This document shows positions 35,366 through 45,269 of a stretch of 64,000 nt of DNA, in pieces (within the stretch, counting starts at the first letter, position 1; every line of letters starts with the position of its first letter). The position numbers and the translations under genes were made by a program. The notes beneath the pieces were generated by a model. That model worked only from the letters and a program-made list of their open reading frames with translations, made no database searches and was not told the origin of the DNA. This DNA comes from Hyphomonadaceae bacterium. GTDB lineage: Bacteria; Pseudomonadota; Alphaproteobacteria; Caulobacterales; Aquidulcibacteraceae. The stretch spans positions 58,931 to 122,930 of the forward strand of contig JAEUMR010000072.1 in NCBI GenBank assembly GCA_016791385.1. The letters run 5' to 3'.

Positions 35366-35393
35366 GCCAGCGGCGTCTGCGGGCGCCGCTGGC
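35366..35393 (+). terminator. Hairpin after the DUF885 gene
   Basis: GCCAGCGGCG pairs perfectly with CGCCGCTGGC around an 8-base loop, 11 bases after the stop codon. No T-tract follows, so termination efficiency is uncertain. Confidence 0.5.
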
Positions 35394-35518
35394 GCCGCAC
35401 CTGCGAAGCAGCCGCCAGCGCAAATCAGCCTTGCAGGCGCGCGGCGCGGAATGCCACGTTGTTCCAGGGAACGCGTTTGACTTAAGAGCCTGCAAATACA
35501 ATTAGACGGCTCAAAGGC

Positions 35519-35539
35519 GCGCCCCGCGGTCCGGGGCGC
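35519..35539 (+). promoter_or_regulatory. GC hairpin next to the pckG ribosome site
   Basis: GCGCCCCG pairs with CGGGGCGC over a 5-base loop and ends 2 bases before the GGAGGG ribosome site of pckG. An upstream TTGACT at 35477 with poorly spaced AT-rich sequence may be the promoter. The hairpin could modulate translation. Confidence 0.3.
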
Positions 35540-35552
35540 TCGGAGGGATTCC

Positions 35553-37451
35553 GTGAACACAGAAATCGCCGGCCTGCACCCCGCACCGACGCGCCACAAG
35601 GGCCTGATCGCCTGGGTCGAAAGCATCGCCGCGCTGACCAAGCCGGACCGCGTTCATTGGTGCGATGGTTCGGATGAAGAATGGGAACGCCTGACCAACG
35701 AGCTGGTCGCCGCCGGCACGTTGAAGCGCCTCGATCCGAAGAAACGCCCCAATTCATTCTACGCCGCCTCCGACCCCAAGGACGTTGCGCGCGTCGAGAG
35801 CCGCACGTTCATCTGCTCGCAAGACAAGGACGACGCAGGCCCGACCAACAATTGGCTGGCGCCGGCGGAAATGCGCGGCAAGCTTAACACCCTGTTCGAC
35901 GGCTGCATGCGCGGGCGCACGATGTATGTCGTGCCGTTCTCGATGGGTCCGCTCGGCTCCAAGATCAGCGCGCTCGGCGTCGAGATCACCGACAGCGGTT
36001 ACGTCGCCGCCTCGATGCGCGTGATGACGCGCATGGGCAAAGGCGCGCTCGATCAGATGGGCGAAGACGGCTTCTTCGTTCCCGCCGTGCACACGCTCGG
36101 CGCGCCGCTCGCGCCCGGCCAGAAGGACGTGCCGTGGCCCTGCAACGACGAGAAGTGGATCGTCCACTTCCCGGAGACGCGTGAGATCTGGAGCTACGGC
36201 TCCGGCTACGGCGGCAACGCGCTGCTCGGCAAGAAGTGCTACGCGCTGCGCATCGCTTCGGTGATGGCGCGCGACGAAGGCTGGCTGGCCGAGCACATGC
36301 TGATCCTCAAGCTCACCAATCCGCAGGGTGAGCACAAATATATGGCGGCCGCCTTCCCCTCAGCGTGCGGCAAGACCAACCTCGCCATGCTGCAGCCCGC
36401 CATTCCCGGCTGGAAAGCCGAGACGATCGGCGACGACATTTGCTGGATGCGCTTTGGCGACGATGGCCGCCTCTACGCGATCAATCCGGAGGCGGGCTTC
36501 TTCGGCGTCGCGCCCGGCACCAGCACGGCGACCAACAAGAACGCACTCGATACGCTGCACGCCAACACCATCTTCACCAACGTCGCGCTGACGAAGGACG
36601 GCGATGTGTGGTGGGAAGGCATGACCAAGGCGCCGCCTCCAGGCCTCACCGATTGGCAGGGCAATGCGTGGCTGCCGGACTCCAAATTCCCCGCCGCGCA
36701 TCCGAACGCGCGCTTTGCCGTGCCGGCTGGCCAGTGCCCGATGATCGCGCCGGAATGGGAAGACCCCAAGGGCGTGCCGATCGATGCGATCCTGTTCGGC
36801 GGCCGCCGCGCTACCGCCGTGCCGCTGGTGACCGAAGCGTTCGATTGGCAACACGGCGTGTTCCTGGCCTCGAACGTCGCCTCCGAAGGCACCGCCGCGG
36901 CCGAGAACAAGGTTGGCGAATTGCGCCGCGATCCGTTCGCTATGCTGCCCTTCTGCGGCTACAACATGGGCGATTATTTCGCCCACTGGCTGAAGATCGG
37001 CGAGCGCAAGGGCGCCAAGCTGCCGAAGATCTTCTTCGTCAACTGGTTCCGCAAAAATCAGGACGGCAAGTACATTTGGCCGGGCTTTGGCGACAATGCG
37101 CGCGTGCTGAAGTGGATCAGCGAGCGTCTCGACGACAAGGCCGAGGCGCGCGAAACCGCAATCGGCCTGCTGCCCACCAAGGACGCGCTCGATCTCAGCG
37201 GCCTCTCCATCGATGACGCTTCGCTCGACATCCTGCTCGGCGTCGATCTCGACGTGTGGGACGAAGAAGCGGCGCTGGTGAAGCCGCACTACGAAAAGTT
37301 CGGCGAGCGTCTGCCCCAGCGCCTTTGGGGTGAGCACGCCGCGCTGCTTGAGCGGTTGGCCGAGGCACGCAGCGGCAAGCCAGCGCTGAAGGCCGCCGCC
37401 GCTCGCGGCCCCGCAGCGCCGCGCGCGACTGCGAAGGCCGACGCGAGCTAG
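35553..37451 (+). CDS. pckG: Phosphoenolpyruvate carboxykinase (GTP)
   Basis: The 632-residue protein is the GTP-dependent type. It carries the kinase-1 loop [13 protein letters not shown] with the reactive Cys (about residue 271), the early NWLAP and [15 protein letters not shown] blocks, and the nucleotide region [12 protein letters not shown]. It converts oxaloacetate to PEP at the entry to gluconeogenesis. Length matches bacterial PckG (about 600-630). The start is GTG 35553 with GGAGGG at good spacing. The last 30 residues are a low-complexity Ala/Lys/Arg tail. Many alphaproteobacteria use the unrelated ATP-type PckA, so the type is worth noting. Confidence 0.95.
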   Translation: MNTEIAGLHPAPTRHKGLIAWVESIAALTKPDRVHWCDGSDEEWERLTNELVAAGTLKRLDPKKRPNSFYAASDPKDVARVESRTFICSQDKDDAGPTNNWLAPAEMRGKLNTLFDGCMRGRTMYVVPFSMGPLGSKISALGVEITDSGYVAASMRVMTRMGKGALDQMGEDGFFVPAVHTLGAPLAPGQKDVPWPCNDEKWIVHFPETREIWSYGSGYGGNALLGKKCYALRIASVMARDEGWLAEHMLILKLTNPQGEHKYMAAAFPSACGKTNLAMLQPAIPGWKAETIGDDICWMRFGDDGRLYAINPEAGFFGVAPGTSTATNKNALDTLHANTIFTNVALTKDGDVWWEGMTKAPPPGLTDWQGNAWLPDSKFPAAHPNARFAVPAGQCPMIAPEWEDPKGVPIDAILFGGRRATAVPLVTEAFDWQHGVFLASNVASEGTAAAENKVGELRRDPFAMLPFCGYNMGDYFAHWLKIGERKGAKLPKIFFVNWFRKNQDGKYIWPGFGDNARVLKWISERLDDKAEARETAIGLLPTKDALDLSGLSIDDASLDILLGVDLDVWDEEAALVKPHYEKFGERLPQRLWGEHAALLERLAEARSGKPALKAAAARGPAAPRATAKADAS

Positions 37452-37477
37452 GCAGCGCGACCACGCCGCTAAATAAG

Positions 37478-37504
37478 AAAGGCCCGGATCACTCCGGGCC
37501 TTTT
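37478..37504. terminator. Bidirectional terminator between pckG and a small lipoprotein gene
   Basis: AAAGGCCCGGA pairs perfectly with TCCGGGCCTTT around the 4-base loop TCAC, with a T-run after the stem on both strands. It serves pckG (plus) and the convergent lipoprotein gene (minus). Confidence 0.92.
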
Positions 37505-37506
37505 GC

Positions 37507-37725
37507 TTATTCCGGCTTGCCGCCGCCTTCGTCTGGCGCTGCGGGCTTGTCGCCGCCGCCTTGCGCGGGCTCGGCCGGCTTGCCGGACGCGTCCGCCGGA
37601 GCGGGCGCAGCTTCCGTCGTCGTCGCTGCGGGCGCACTGGTCGTGGCGGCTTGGCCAGCAGGCTGATTGCAAGCGGCGAGCACGGCCAGCGTGCTCAGCG
37701 CCATCATGGTACGCGTAATCGTCAT
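37507..37725 (-). CDS. Small low-complexity lipoprotein
   Basis: The 72-residue protein has a signal ending in the lipobox LAAC (Cys19), then only Ala/Pro/Gly/Thr/Glu-rich sequence with no fold visible. It should be a short lipid-anchored, disordered tail protein. Its own terminator lies directly after the stop. No function can be assigned. Confidence 0.75.
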   Translation of the reverse strand: MTITRTMMALSTLAVLAACNQPAGQAATTSAPAATTTEAAPAPADASGKPAEPAQGGGDKPAAPDEGGGKPE

Positions 37726-37786
37726 GGATTGACCCTCTACCTAAGCGGGCGCGCCTTTAGCATGCAGCGCAGCGTGCGTCAGCGGC

Positions 37787-38476
37787 CTACACCTGCAACC
37801 GATAGCCGCCCGTTTCTGTGATCAGCAGCTTCGGGCTCTGCGCGTCCGGCTCGATCTTTTGGCGCAGGCGGTAAATGTGCGTCTCCAGCGTGTGCGTGGT
37901 GACGTTGGCGTTGTAGCCCCACACTTCGCGCAGCAGCTCATCGCGCCCAACCGGCTTCTGCCCGGAGCGATAGAGGTAACGCAAGATCGACGCTTCCTTG
38001 TCGGTGAGGCGAATCTTCTTTGCGCTCGGATCAATCAGCAGCCGCATGGCCGGACGAAATTCGTACGGGCCGATGCGATAGACCGCGTCTTCGCTGGCTT
38101 CGTGGCTGCGCAAATGCGCGCGGATGCGCGCCAGCAGCACCGAGAACTTGAACGGCTTCAGCACGTAATCGTTGGCGCCGGCGTCGAGCCCCTGCACCTG
38201 GTCCTGCTCTTCGCGGGCCAACCCGGTAAGCAGGATGATCGGCGCCTTGACGCCCTGCTCACGAAATCTGCGGCACGCTTCGATGCCGTCCATGTCGGGC
38301 AGGCTGACGTCGAGCACGATGATCGCAGGCTTGTGCTCAGCGGCGGCGGCGAAGGCCTCGGCCGCGTTGCCGACAGCCACCGCCGCGAACGCGTCTTCCA
38401 GATCGAATTGTTCGACCAGCGCCTGCCGCAGCTCGGCGTCGTCGTCGACGATCAGGATCGGAATCTCGCGGCTCAT
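37787..38476 (-). CDS. OmpR-family response regulator (orphan)
   Basis: The 229-residue protein has a receiver domain with the acidic pocket VDDD, the phospho-acceptor Asp in IIVLDVSLPDMDG (about residue 56) and the conserved Lys in LKPF. A winged-helix DNA-binding domain ends THTLETHIYRLRQKIEP...GGYRLQV. It is a two-component transcription factor. No histidine kinase gene is next to it, so its partner lies elsewhere. Confidence 0.92.
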   Translation of the reverse strand: MSREIPILIVDDDAELRQALVEQFDLEDAFAAVAVGNAAEAFAAAAEHKPAIIVLDVSLPDMDGIEACRRFREQGVKAPIILLTGLAREEQDQVQGLDAGANDYVLKPFKFSVLLARIRAHLRSHEASEDAVYRIGPYEFRPAMRLLIDPSAKKIRLTDKEASILRYLYRSGQKPVGRDELLREVWGYNANVTTHTLETHIYRLRQKIEPDAQSPKLLITETGGYRLQV

Positions 38477-38536
38477 CAGCTCATACTACCATTGGCGATT
38501 GACCATGTCCTGCAAGGGCTTGGCAATTGCTCTCGC

Positions 38537-39211
38537 CTAGCCGCGCGCGCCAAACAGCGCCGAGCCAACCCGCACTTGGGTGGCGCCGAAACGGATCGCC
38601 GTTTCGAAATCGTCGCTCATGCCCATGCTCAATTCGCTCAGCCCATTGCGGGCGGCGATCTTCGCCAGCAGGGCAAAATGCATCGCTGGTTCCTCATCGG
38701 CCGGCGGGATGCACATCAGGCCCGCAACCGGAAGCTGATACTCACGCTGCACGGCGGCGATGAAGGCGTCGGCGTCAGCTGGCGCGACACCCGCCTTTTG
38801 TGGCTCCTCGCCGGTGTTCACCTGCACCAGCAGCTGCGGGCAGCGGCCTTGTTTTTGAACAGCGTCGGCGATGGCCGCGGCGAGCTTGGGCCGGTCGAGG
38901 CTGTCGATGGCGTCGAACAGGCGCACGGCGTCGCCGGCTTTGTTGCTTTGCAGGGGGCCGATCAAACGCAGGCGCAGATCGGGGCTGGCCGCGCGGCGTT
39001 CGGCCCAGCGCACCTGCGCTTCTTGCACCCGGTTTTCGCCAAACAGGCGCTGGCCGGTCGCCAGCATGGCGTCGATACGCTCATCGGGCTGTTGCTTCGA
39101 GACCGCGACCAGCGCAATCGCATCCGGGGACCGGCCAGCGGCCTTGGCCGCGTTGGCGATGCGCTCGATGATCGAGGCGCGGGCGGCGGCGATTTCTGAG
39201 GAGAGGGTCAT
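38537..39211 (-). CDS. YggS-family PLP homeostasis protein
   Basis: The 224-residue protein has the PLP-binding Lys motif ALVAVSKQQP near residue 36, FGENRVQEAQ, LIGPLQSNK, QVNTGEEPQK and the C-terminal LSMGMSDDFETAI...RVGSALFG. These are the full YggS/PROSC set. It carries pyridoxal phosphate and buffers its level. The ATG at 39211 directly abuts the divergent ThiE-like start at 39212. Confidence 0.92.
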   Translation of the reverse strand: MTLSSEIAAARASIIERIANAAKAAGRSPDAIALVAVSKQQPDERIDAMLATGQRLFGENRVQEAQVRWAERRAASPDLRLRLIGPLQSNKAGDAVRLFDAIDSLDRPKLAAAIADAVQKQGRCPQLLVQVNTGEEPQKAGVAPADADAFIAAVQREYQLPVAGLMCIPPADEEPAMHFALLAKIAARNGLSELSMGMSDDFETAIRFGATQVRVGSALFGARG

Positions 39212-39808
39212 TTGCGGGCGCTCCAGGCACTAGCGGCGCAGGCCGCGCGCCTCAACCGGCAAGCCGGGGCGCCGGCCATTCCAGCGCTGTTTTTCTTCAC
39301 CGACCCAGAACGGACGCCCGATCCGGTAGCAGCGGCCCGGCGCCTGCCGCGCGGGACGGCCGTGGTCTACCGCCATTTTGGCGCAACCAACCGAACCGTC
39401 ACGGCGCGCCGGCTGGCGCGGATCGCCAAGGCGCGGGGCCTGGTGCTGCTGATCGGGGCCGACCCGGCGCTCGCGGCGGCGGTTGGGGCCGCGGGGGTCC
39501 ACTGGCCGCAGCGGCTGGCCGGGAGCGCCAGCCGGGGGCCAGGCCTCATGACCGTCAGCGCCCATGATGCGGCCGGGGTGGCTCAGGCGGGCGCGCTCGG
39601 AGCGGACGCCTGCGTGTTGGCCCCCATCTTCCCCACCCGCAGCAGCTCTGGACGGGCCCCGCTTGGGCTGTTCCGGGCCAGCCAGCTCGCCAGGGTTTCA
39701 GGCGTCCCGGTCATAGCGCTCGGGGGGGTCAATGCGCGCACGGGTGCGCGCCTGAGCGGGCGCGGGTTTGCTGGATTAGCGGCTGTGGAGGCCCTGGCTG
39801 GACCTTAG
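39212..39808 (+). CDS. Thiamine phosphate synthase-like protein
   Basis: The 198-residue TIM-barrel protein resembles ThiE/TenI. It has FFFTDPERTPDP at the start, VHWPQ (in place of the usual VHLGQ), DACVLAPIFPTRSS (matching the GPIFPTxTK loop) and IALGGVN near the end. ThiE joins the thiazole and pyrimidine halves of thiamine; TenI-like members are isomerases, so activity is uncertain. Many family residues such as the DR of the phosphate site look altered. It starts at TTG 39212 with GAGGAGAGGG at good spacing; no nearby in-frame ATG fits. The upstream start of YggS is immediately adjacent. Confidence 0.72.
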   Translation: MRALQALAAQAARLNRQAGAPAIPALFFFTDPERTPDPVAAARRLPRGTAVVYRHFGATNRTVTARRLARIAKARGLVLLIGADPALAAAVGAAGVHWPQRLAGSASRGPGLMTVSAHDAAGVAQAGALGADACVLAPIFPTRSSSGRAPLGLFRASQLARVSGVPVIALGGVNARTGARLSGRGFAGLAAVEALAGP

Positions 39809-40254
39809 AAGCGGAAGGCCGATTCGATCCGGACGTCGGCCCGGGATTCTTCTTCCTGCTGCTGGCTGACCACCGACGGGCGTTGCGATTCCAGCGAGAC
39901 TTCGCCGCCAACGCGCATATTCGGGGTGAATTGGTAGAACGCGCCGACTGAGGTCTGATCGCCCCGGGCGCCTTCCGGCGAGCGCTCGATCCGCTGCGCT
40001 TCGCGCACGTCGAGGGTCACGCCCCAACGCTGGTTCAAGGTCCAGGCCGGCGGCAGAACGCGGTCGTTTTCGCTCTCACCGGTGATCGACTCGGTGACGC
40101 CGTTGGACGTTGTGAAGCGCTGGTACCAGGGGGTGGCGGAGGACGCCGGAGCATCCACGGCCGGGGCCACGGGCGTGCGGGTCTGCGCATGCGCGACGCC
40201 GGCCGTCGCCATGACGGCAGCCCCCGCGATCAGCCATGCAGACGCCCTAGACAC
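39805..40254 (-). CDS. ntrZ: NtrZ-like periplasmic protein
   Basis: The 149-residue protein has a signal peptide ending VAHA-Q. The mature part contains WYQRFTTSNG, WGVTLDVREAQ, TSVGAFYQFTPNMRVGGEVSL and an AFRF ending. This looks like NtrZ, a periplasmic protein that in Caulobacter controls the sensor kinase NtrY. The match is from memory of the family pattern. The C-terminus resembles a few outer-membrane beta strands, so a small barrel-like fold is the alternative. Its stop overlaps the convergent ThiE-like gene by 4 bases. Confidence 0.62.
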   Translation of the reverse strand: MSRASAWLIAGAAVMATAGVAHAQTRTPVAPAVDAPASSATPWYQRFTTSNGVTESITGESENDRVLPPAWTLNQRWGVTLDVREAQRIERSPEGARGDQTSVGAFYQFTPNMRVGGEVSLESQRPSVVSQQQEEESRADVRIESAFRF

Positions 40255-40422
40255 GAACTTACCCCTCGGCTCCCCTGAGCCTAGCCCGATAACATAAACT
40301 ACGTTTGCCCGTTCGGCTGTGAATTCTAAGACACAGGTCTTCCGAATATTTCGTCAAAATCGTGTCGGTTGCCGCCTCGTTCCCTAACGACAAGCGCCTT
40401 GGGCGAGTGGCAGCCACAACAT

Positions 40423-40456
40423 CGCCGGGTTCGCAGTGGACCACTGGCCCCCGGCG
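40423..40456. promoter_or_regulatory. Large two-part palindrome between ntrZ-like and DUF3576 genes
   Basis: CGCCGGG...CCCGGCG encloses CAGTGG-A-CCACTG, with short unpaired bases between. The whole is a 34-base dyad in the middle of the 271-base divergent gap, about 70 bases upstream of the DUF3576 start. It may be an operator or an RNA hairpin in a leader. The rest of the gap holds no gene. Confidence 0.35.
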
Positions 40457-40525
40457 AGCCGCATGGTATATGGGCGCTCGCGCCGCCTGGGGGATGCCAG
40501 GGGCTGACAAAGGCGGAGGAATTCA

Positions 40526-41029
40526 ATGACGCAGGCTGGGCGCACGCTGTTCAAGGGCGCACTGTTCATGGTGGCGGCCTTGGCGCTTTCTGCCTGTTCC
40601 ATGTTCCGCGGCGACGACGCCCGCACCGAAGGCCAGTCGCGCGTCAGCGACACGGCCGACAGCGGCGTTTCCCTGTTTGGCGGCGGCGGCCAGCGTGGCG
40701 GCGACGCCGGCATCGGCGTGAACTCGTTCCTGTGGCGCGCCTCGCTCGACACGCTGAACTTCATGCCGCTAGCTTCGGCCGACCCGTTCGGCGGCGTCAT
40801 CATTACCGATTGGTACTCCGCGCCGACGACGCCGAACGAGCGCTTCAAGGCGACTGTGTACATCCTCGACACGCGCCTGCGCGCCGATGCGCTCAACGTC
40901 TCGATCTTCCGCCAGACGCAAGTGAACGGCCAATGGGCCGACGCGACCGTCGATCCGGATACGGAAATCCAGATCGAGAACGCGATCCTGACGCGCGCCC
41001 GTCAGCTGCGGCTTAGCAACGTCAACTAG
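40526..41029 (+). CDS. DUF3576 lipoprotein
   Basis: The 167-residue protein has a lipobox LSAC (Cys24), a Gly/Asp-rich stretch, and a conserved domain with GVNSFLWRASLDTLNFMPL, DPFGGVIITDWY, FKATVYILDTRLRADAL and a helical ending ENAILTRARQLRL. This is the DUF3576 pattern, largely restricted to alphaproteobacteria. Function is not known. A GGAGGAAT site precedes the ATG. It lies 53 bases before leuS and is probably co-transcribed. Confidence 0.88.
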   Translation: MTQAGRTLFKGALFMVAALALSACSMFRGDDARTEGQSRVSDTADSGVSLFGGGGQRGGDAGIGVNSFLWRASLDTLNFMPLASADPFGGVIITDWYSAPTTPNERFKATVYILDTRLRADALNVSIFRQTQVNGQWADATVDPDTEIQIENAILTRARQLRLSNVN

Positions 41030-41082
41030 ACAGTTCGATCGTTTGCAGTCTTAACAACGCTCCGGAAGGGGCGTGAGCAGCT

Positions 41083-43722
41083 ATGTCGTCAAGGTACAAT
41101 CATCGCGAAGTCGAGCCGAAATGGCGCGCCCGCTGGGCCGACGCCAAGATCGATCGCGCGCTCTCGCCTGAAGAAGCCAAGGGCAAGAAGAAAGCCTACG
41201 TGCTCGAGATGTTTCCCTACCCGTCGGGACGCATCCATGTCGGCCATTCGCGCAACTACACGATGGGCGATGTGATCGCGCGCTTCCGCCGCGCCAACGG
41301 CTACAACGTGCTGCACCCGATGGGCTGGGACGCGTTCGGCCTGCCGGCGGAAAACGCCGCAATGGAGCGCGGCATCCATCCGAAAGGTTGGACCTACGAC
41401 AACATCGCGGCGATGCGCGAGCAGCTGAAATTGCTTGGCCTTGCGATCGACTGGTCGCGCGAGATCGCGACCTGCGACCCCGCCTATTACAAGCACCAGC
41501 AAGCGATGTTCCTGGCTTTCTGGAAGAAGGGCCTCGTCTACCGCAAGAAGCAGAAGGTGAATTGGGACCCGGTCGACAACACCGTGCTCGCCAACGAGCA
41601 GGTGGTGGACGGCAAGGGCTGGCGCTCCGGCGCGCCGGTGGAAACGCGCGAGCTCGAGCAATGGATGTTCAAGGTCACCGCCTACGCCGACGATCTGCTC
41701 GCCGCGATCGAGAAGCTGGACAAATGGCCGGACAAAGTCCGGCTGATGCAGTCGAACTGGATCGGCAAGAGCCAGGGCGCGAAAGTATGGTGGGAAATCG
41801 CGCATGCGCCCGACTTCCTGCCGCCCTCGCCCGCGGGCGAACCCAATCACGCGCGTGATCCGATCGAAGTGTACACCACGCGCCCGGACACGCTGTTCGG
41901 CGCCAGCTTCCTGGCGCTCGCGCCCGATCATCCGCTGACCAAAGCGATCGCTGCGCATCGCCCTGACGTCGCCAAGTTCATCGAGGATTGCGCGCGCCTG
42001 GGCACCAGCGAAGCGGACATCGAAAAAGCCGAGAAATTCGGCGTCGATCTCGGCATCCGCGTGAAGCATCCGTTCGACGAGAGCTGGGAGCTGCCGGTGT
42101 GGGCGGCGAACTTCGTGCTCTCGACCTACGGCACGGGCGCGATCTTCGGCTCGCCCGCCGGCGATCAGCGCGACCTCGACTTCGCCAACAAGTACAAGCT
42201 GCCGTTCAAGCCGGTGGTGCTGCCGCCCGGCGCCGACGCGGCGACGTACACGGTGACGAAAGACGCCTTCACCGACGATGGCGTGATCTACAATTCGCGC
42301 TTCCTCGACGGGCTCTCCACGCGCGATGCGATCAAGCGCGCGATCGAAGAATTGGTGAAGCTCGGCCGCGGCGAAGCGACGACGCAATGGCGCCTGCGCG
42401 ATTGGGGCGTCTCGCGTCAACGCTATTGGGGCTGCCCGATTCCGGCGATTCACTGCGCCAAGTGCGGCGTCGTGCCTGTGCCGGAAAAGGATCTGCCGGT
42501 CGCGCTGCCGGACGATGTGACGTTCGACAAGGACAAGCCGGGCAATCCGCTCGACCGTCATCCGACTTGGCGAAACGTGAAGTGCCCTTCTTGCGGTGGC
42601 GATGCGCAGCGCGAGACCGACACGCTCGACACCTTCGTCGATTCAAGCTGGTACTTCGCCCGCTTCACCGACCCGAACAACGAGGCCGCGCCATTCGACA
42701 AGGCGTTGGCGAACTATTGGCTGCCGGTCGATCAATATGTCGGCGGCGTCGAGCACGCGGTGCTGCACCTGCTCTACGCGCGCTTCTTCACCCGCGCGAT
42801 GCGCGATTGCGGCTTGCTCGACCTGCAGAGCGGCGAGCCCTTCGCCAGCCTGTTCACGCAAGGCATGGTCGTGCATGAGACGTACAAGTCTCAAAGCGGC
42901 GCCTGGCTGTTGCCGGAAGACACTGACATCAAGGACGGCAAGCGCGTCGAACTGACAACTGGGGCCACCGTTGAAGTCGGCGCGATCGAAAAAATGTCGA
43001 AGTCGAAGAAGAACGTCGTCGATCTCGACGCGTTCGTGAATGATTTCGGCGCCGACGTTGCGCGCTGGTTCGTGCTCTCCGATTCCCCGCCCGAGCGCGA
43101 CGTCGAATGGACCGCGAGCGGGGTCAAAGGCGCCTGGGGTTTTGTGCAGCGGGTGTGGTCGCTGGTCGAAGCGCATGGCCGGCCTGCGCCCAAGCCTGGC
43201 GAAGACGCGCCCGCTGCCGCCAACGAGGGTGAAGCGTTGGCGTTGCGCCAGCTTGCGCATCGCGCGGTGCAGAGCGTCACCGACGACATCGAAAACTTCC
43301 GCTTCAATGTCGCCGTGGCGCGCAGCTATGAGCTGGTCAACGCCATCGCCAAGCTGAAGGGCGACGACGAAGGCAAGGTGTTTGCACGCGGCGAGGCGCT
43401 GCGCATCCTGAGCCAACTGATCGCCCCGTTCATGCCGCACCTGGCCGAAGAGTGCTGGGAGAAGCTGAACTTTGCCCCGTTCGTCGCCACCGCGGCTTGG
43501 CCGGTGGCCGACCCCAAACTGGCGGCGCGCACGACGGTGTCGCTCCCCATCCAGGTGAACGGCAAGAAGCGCGGCGAAGTAGAAGCGCCGGTCGGCGCCC
43601 CTGAAGCGGACGTGCGCGAACTCGCGCTCGCCCATCCGGCGGTGAAGCCGTTCCTGGAGGGCGTCACCATCCGCAAGGTGATTGTCGTTCCGGACAGGAT
43701 CGTGAATATCGTGGCAAACTAG
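41083..43722 (+). CDS. leuS: Leucyl-tRNA synthetase
   Basis: The 879-residue class I synthetase has the HIGH-type motif [12 protein letters not shown] (near residue 50), a CP1 editing domain with the [10 protein letters not shown] threonine-rich region, and a [10 protein letters not shown] motif (about residue 637). The anticodon-binding and C-terminal leucyl-specific domains follow. It charges tRNA-Leu and edits mischarged products. Length and order are normal. The DUF3576 gene precedes it; lptE and holA follow in a tight run. Confidence 0.97.
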   Translation: MSSRYNHREVEPKWRARWADAKIDRALSPEEAKGKKKAYVLEMFPYPSGRIHVGHSRNYTMGDVIARFRRANGYNVLHPMGWDAFGLPAENAAMERGIHPKGWTYDNIAAMREQLKLLGLAIDWSREIATCDPAYYKHQQAMFLAFWKKGLVYRKKQKVNWDPVDNTVLANEQVVDGKGWRSGAPVETRELEQWMFKVTAYADDLLAAIEKLDKWPDKVRLMQSNWIGKSQGAKVWWEIAHAPDFLPPSPAGEPNHARDPIEVYTTRPDTLFGASFLALAPDHPLTKAIAAHRPDVAKFIEDCARLGTSEADIEKAEKFGVDLGIRVKHPFDESWELPVWAANFVLSTYGTGAIFGSPAGDQRDLDFANKYKLPFKPVVLPPGADAATYTVTKDAFTDDGVIYNSRFLDGLSTRDAIKRAIEELVKLGRGEATTQWRLRDWGVSRQRYWGCPIPAIHCAKCGVVPVPEKDLPVALPDDVTFDKDKPGNPLDRHPTWRNVKCPSCGGDAQRETDTLDTFVDSSWYFARFTDPNNEAAPFDKALANYWLPVDQYVGGVEHAVLHLLYARFFTRAMRDCGLLDLQSGEPFASLFTQGMVVHETYKSQSGAWLLPEDTDIKDGKRVELTTGATVEVGAIEKMSKSKKNVVDLDAFVNDFGADVARWFVLSDSPPERDVEWTASGVKGAWGFVQRVWSLVEAHGRPAPKPGEDAPAAANEGEALALRQLAHRAVQSVTDDIENFRFNVAVARSYELVNAIAKLKGDDEGKVFARGEALRILSQLIAPFMPHLAEECWEKLNFAPFVATAAWPVADPKLAARTTVSLPIQVNGKKRGEVEAPVGAPEADVRELALAHPAVKPFLEGVTIRKVIVVPDRIVNIVAN

Positions 43723-43752
43723 CCCGGCGGTCGCCGCGGCGGAGACGGTGTG

Positions 43753-44250
43753 ATGCGGGTATTGCTCAGCAGCTTGGCGCTTCTGCTTCTGGCCGCATGC
43801 GGCTTCTCGCCGATGTACGCCCAGCCCGGCGGCGGGCCCGCCATCGGTCCGGTGCAGGTCGGCGAGATCGAAGGCAAGGCCGGCCATGTGCTGCGCACCG
43901 AGCTGACACGCATCCTCGCCGTCGAGAACGACGGCTCGGCGCCGATGCAGCTGGAGATCACGCTGGCGGAAGTGGTCACTCCGCTCGGCCTGCGCCGCGA
44001 CGAATCGGCGACGCGCGCGGAGCTGCGCCTCATTGCCAACTATCTGATGACGCCGCCCGCGCCGGGTGCGCGGCCAATGCGCGGCTCGGTGGTGACGGTC
44101 GTGAACTACGACATCCCCACGGCCGCGTTCGGTGAAATCTCGGCGCAGGACGATGCGCGCGAGCGCGCCGCCGAGACCATGGCCGAGCGCTTCCGCGCCG
44201 AACTTGCACTGCGCATGGCGCAAGCGCGGGCCGAGAGCGCGGCGCGGTGA
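43753..44250 (+). CDS. lptE: LPS-assembly lipoprotein LptE
   Basis: The 165-residue protein has a lipobox LLAAC followed by GFSPMY, the usual LptE/RlpB start. The rest is a mixed alpha/beta domain with a terminal helix ending in an Ala/Arg-rich tail. LptE plugs the LptD barrel in the outer membrane and helps insert LPS. ATG 43753 is used; a GTG just before it is an alternative. The position between leuS and holA is the classic leuS-lptE-holA order of proteobacteria, which strongly supports the call. Its stop overlaps the holA start. Confidence 0.9.
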   Translation: MRVLLSSLALLLLAACGFSPMYAQPGGGPAIGPVQVGEIEGKAGHVLRTELTRILAVENDGSAPMQLEITLAEVVTPLGLRRDESATRAELRLIANYLMTPPAPGARPMRGSVVTVVNYDIPTAAFGEISAQDDARERAAETMAERFRAELALRMAQARAESAAR

Positions 44251-45269
44251 AAATCACTGGCGCTGGCATCCGGCGCTTTCTCGACAAGCCTGACAAGGAT
44301 GTGCGGGCTGTCCTGCTCTATGGTCCGAACGAGAGCTTTGTGCATGAAGCCGCGCAGCGGCTCGCGGCGCATGCGCTCGGCAAGTCGGACGATCCCTACG
44401 CCATCACCAAGCTTGGCGAAGACGAGATCAAGCGCGATGGCGCGCGGCTCGCCGATGCGCTGGCGGCGCAATCGCTGCTTGGCGGGCCGACCATCGTGTG
44501 GGCGCGCATCGCCGGCAAAGCTGCGGACGAGGCCATTCTTGATGCGCTCGCCGGCATCGAACGCAGCGAGGCCAGCGGCACGCTGATCGTGGAAGGCGGC
44601 GAGCTGGGCTCGACAGCAGCGCTGGTGAAAGCGTTCGCCGACGCCAAGCACGGCGCAGTGATCGCGTTCTACGAAGAAACCGAAGCTGAGCGCGCGCAGT
44701 TCGCGCGCACGCTGGCGAAGGAGCTTGGCATCGGCTTCGACCGCGATGCGGAAGAAGCCTTTCTCGCTGCGCTGCCGGCGGACCGAGGCCTGGCGCGCCA
44801 GGAGATCGACAAGCTCGCGCTCTACGCGCACGGGCTCGGACGCCCCATCAACACCGCAGACCTCGATGCGCTGATGGCGAGCGAGGCCGAGAGCGCGCTC
44901 GACGCCGCGAGCCTGGCCGCAGCGCAGGGACGCGCGGCACAGGCAGTGGAATCCCTCGCGCGCATTGACGCGCTCTCCGGCGTTTCGGCGCTGCGCGCTC
45001 TGTTGCGGCGGCTGCATCAGTTGCGCGACGCGCGCGCGCTGATCGACAGCGGCATGAGCGCCAGCGACGCGGTGGGCAAGCTGAGGCCGCCCGTGTTCTG
45101 GAAAGAACGCGACGCGGTGGCGGCGCAAGCGCGGCTATGGACAGCGAAGAAACTCAATGCCGCCTATGACGTGCTGTGGGCTGCTGAATTGCGGGCCAAG
45201 ACCGCTGGCGCGCCGCAAGAGCTGATCGCCGCCGACGCGTATCGCAACGTGGCCAAGCTGGTCGCCTAG
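44247..45269 (+). CDS. holA: DNA polymerase III subunit delta
   Basis: The 340-residue protein matches HolA. It opens with an RRFLDKPDKDVRAVLLYGPNESFVHEAA segment resembling a degenerate P-loop, followed by the AAA+-like delta core and a helical collar domain. Delta opens the beta sliding clamp within the clamp loader. It starts at GTG 44247, overlapping lptE by four bases. Its stop overlaps the stop of the convergent comM gene. Confidence 0.93.
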   Translation: MKITGAGIRRFLDKPDKDVRAVLLYGPNESFVHEAAQRLAAHALGKSDDPYAITKLGEDEIKRDGARLADALAAQSLLGGPTIVWARIAGKAADEAILDALAGIERSEASGTLIVEGGELGSTAALVKAFADAKHGAVIAFYEETEAERAQFARTLAKELGIGFDRDAEEAFLAALPADRGLARQEIDKLALYAHGLGRPINTADLDALMASEAESALDAASLAAAQGRAAQAVESLARIDALSGVSALRALLRRLHQLRDARALIDSGMSASDAVGKLRPPVFWKERDAVAAQARLWTAKKLNAAYDVLWAAELRAKTAGAPQELIAADAYRNVAKLVA

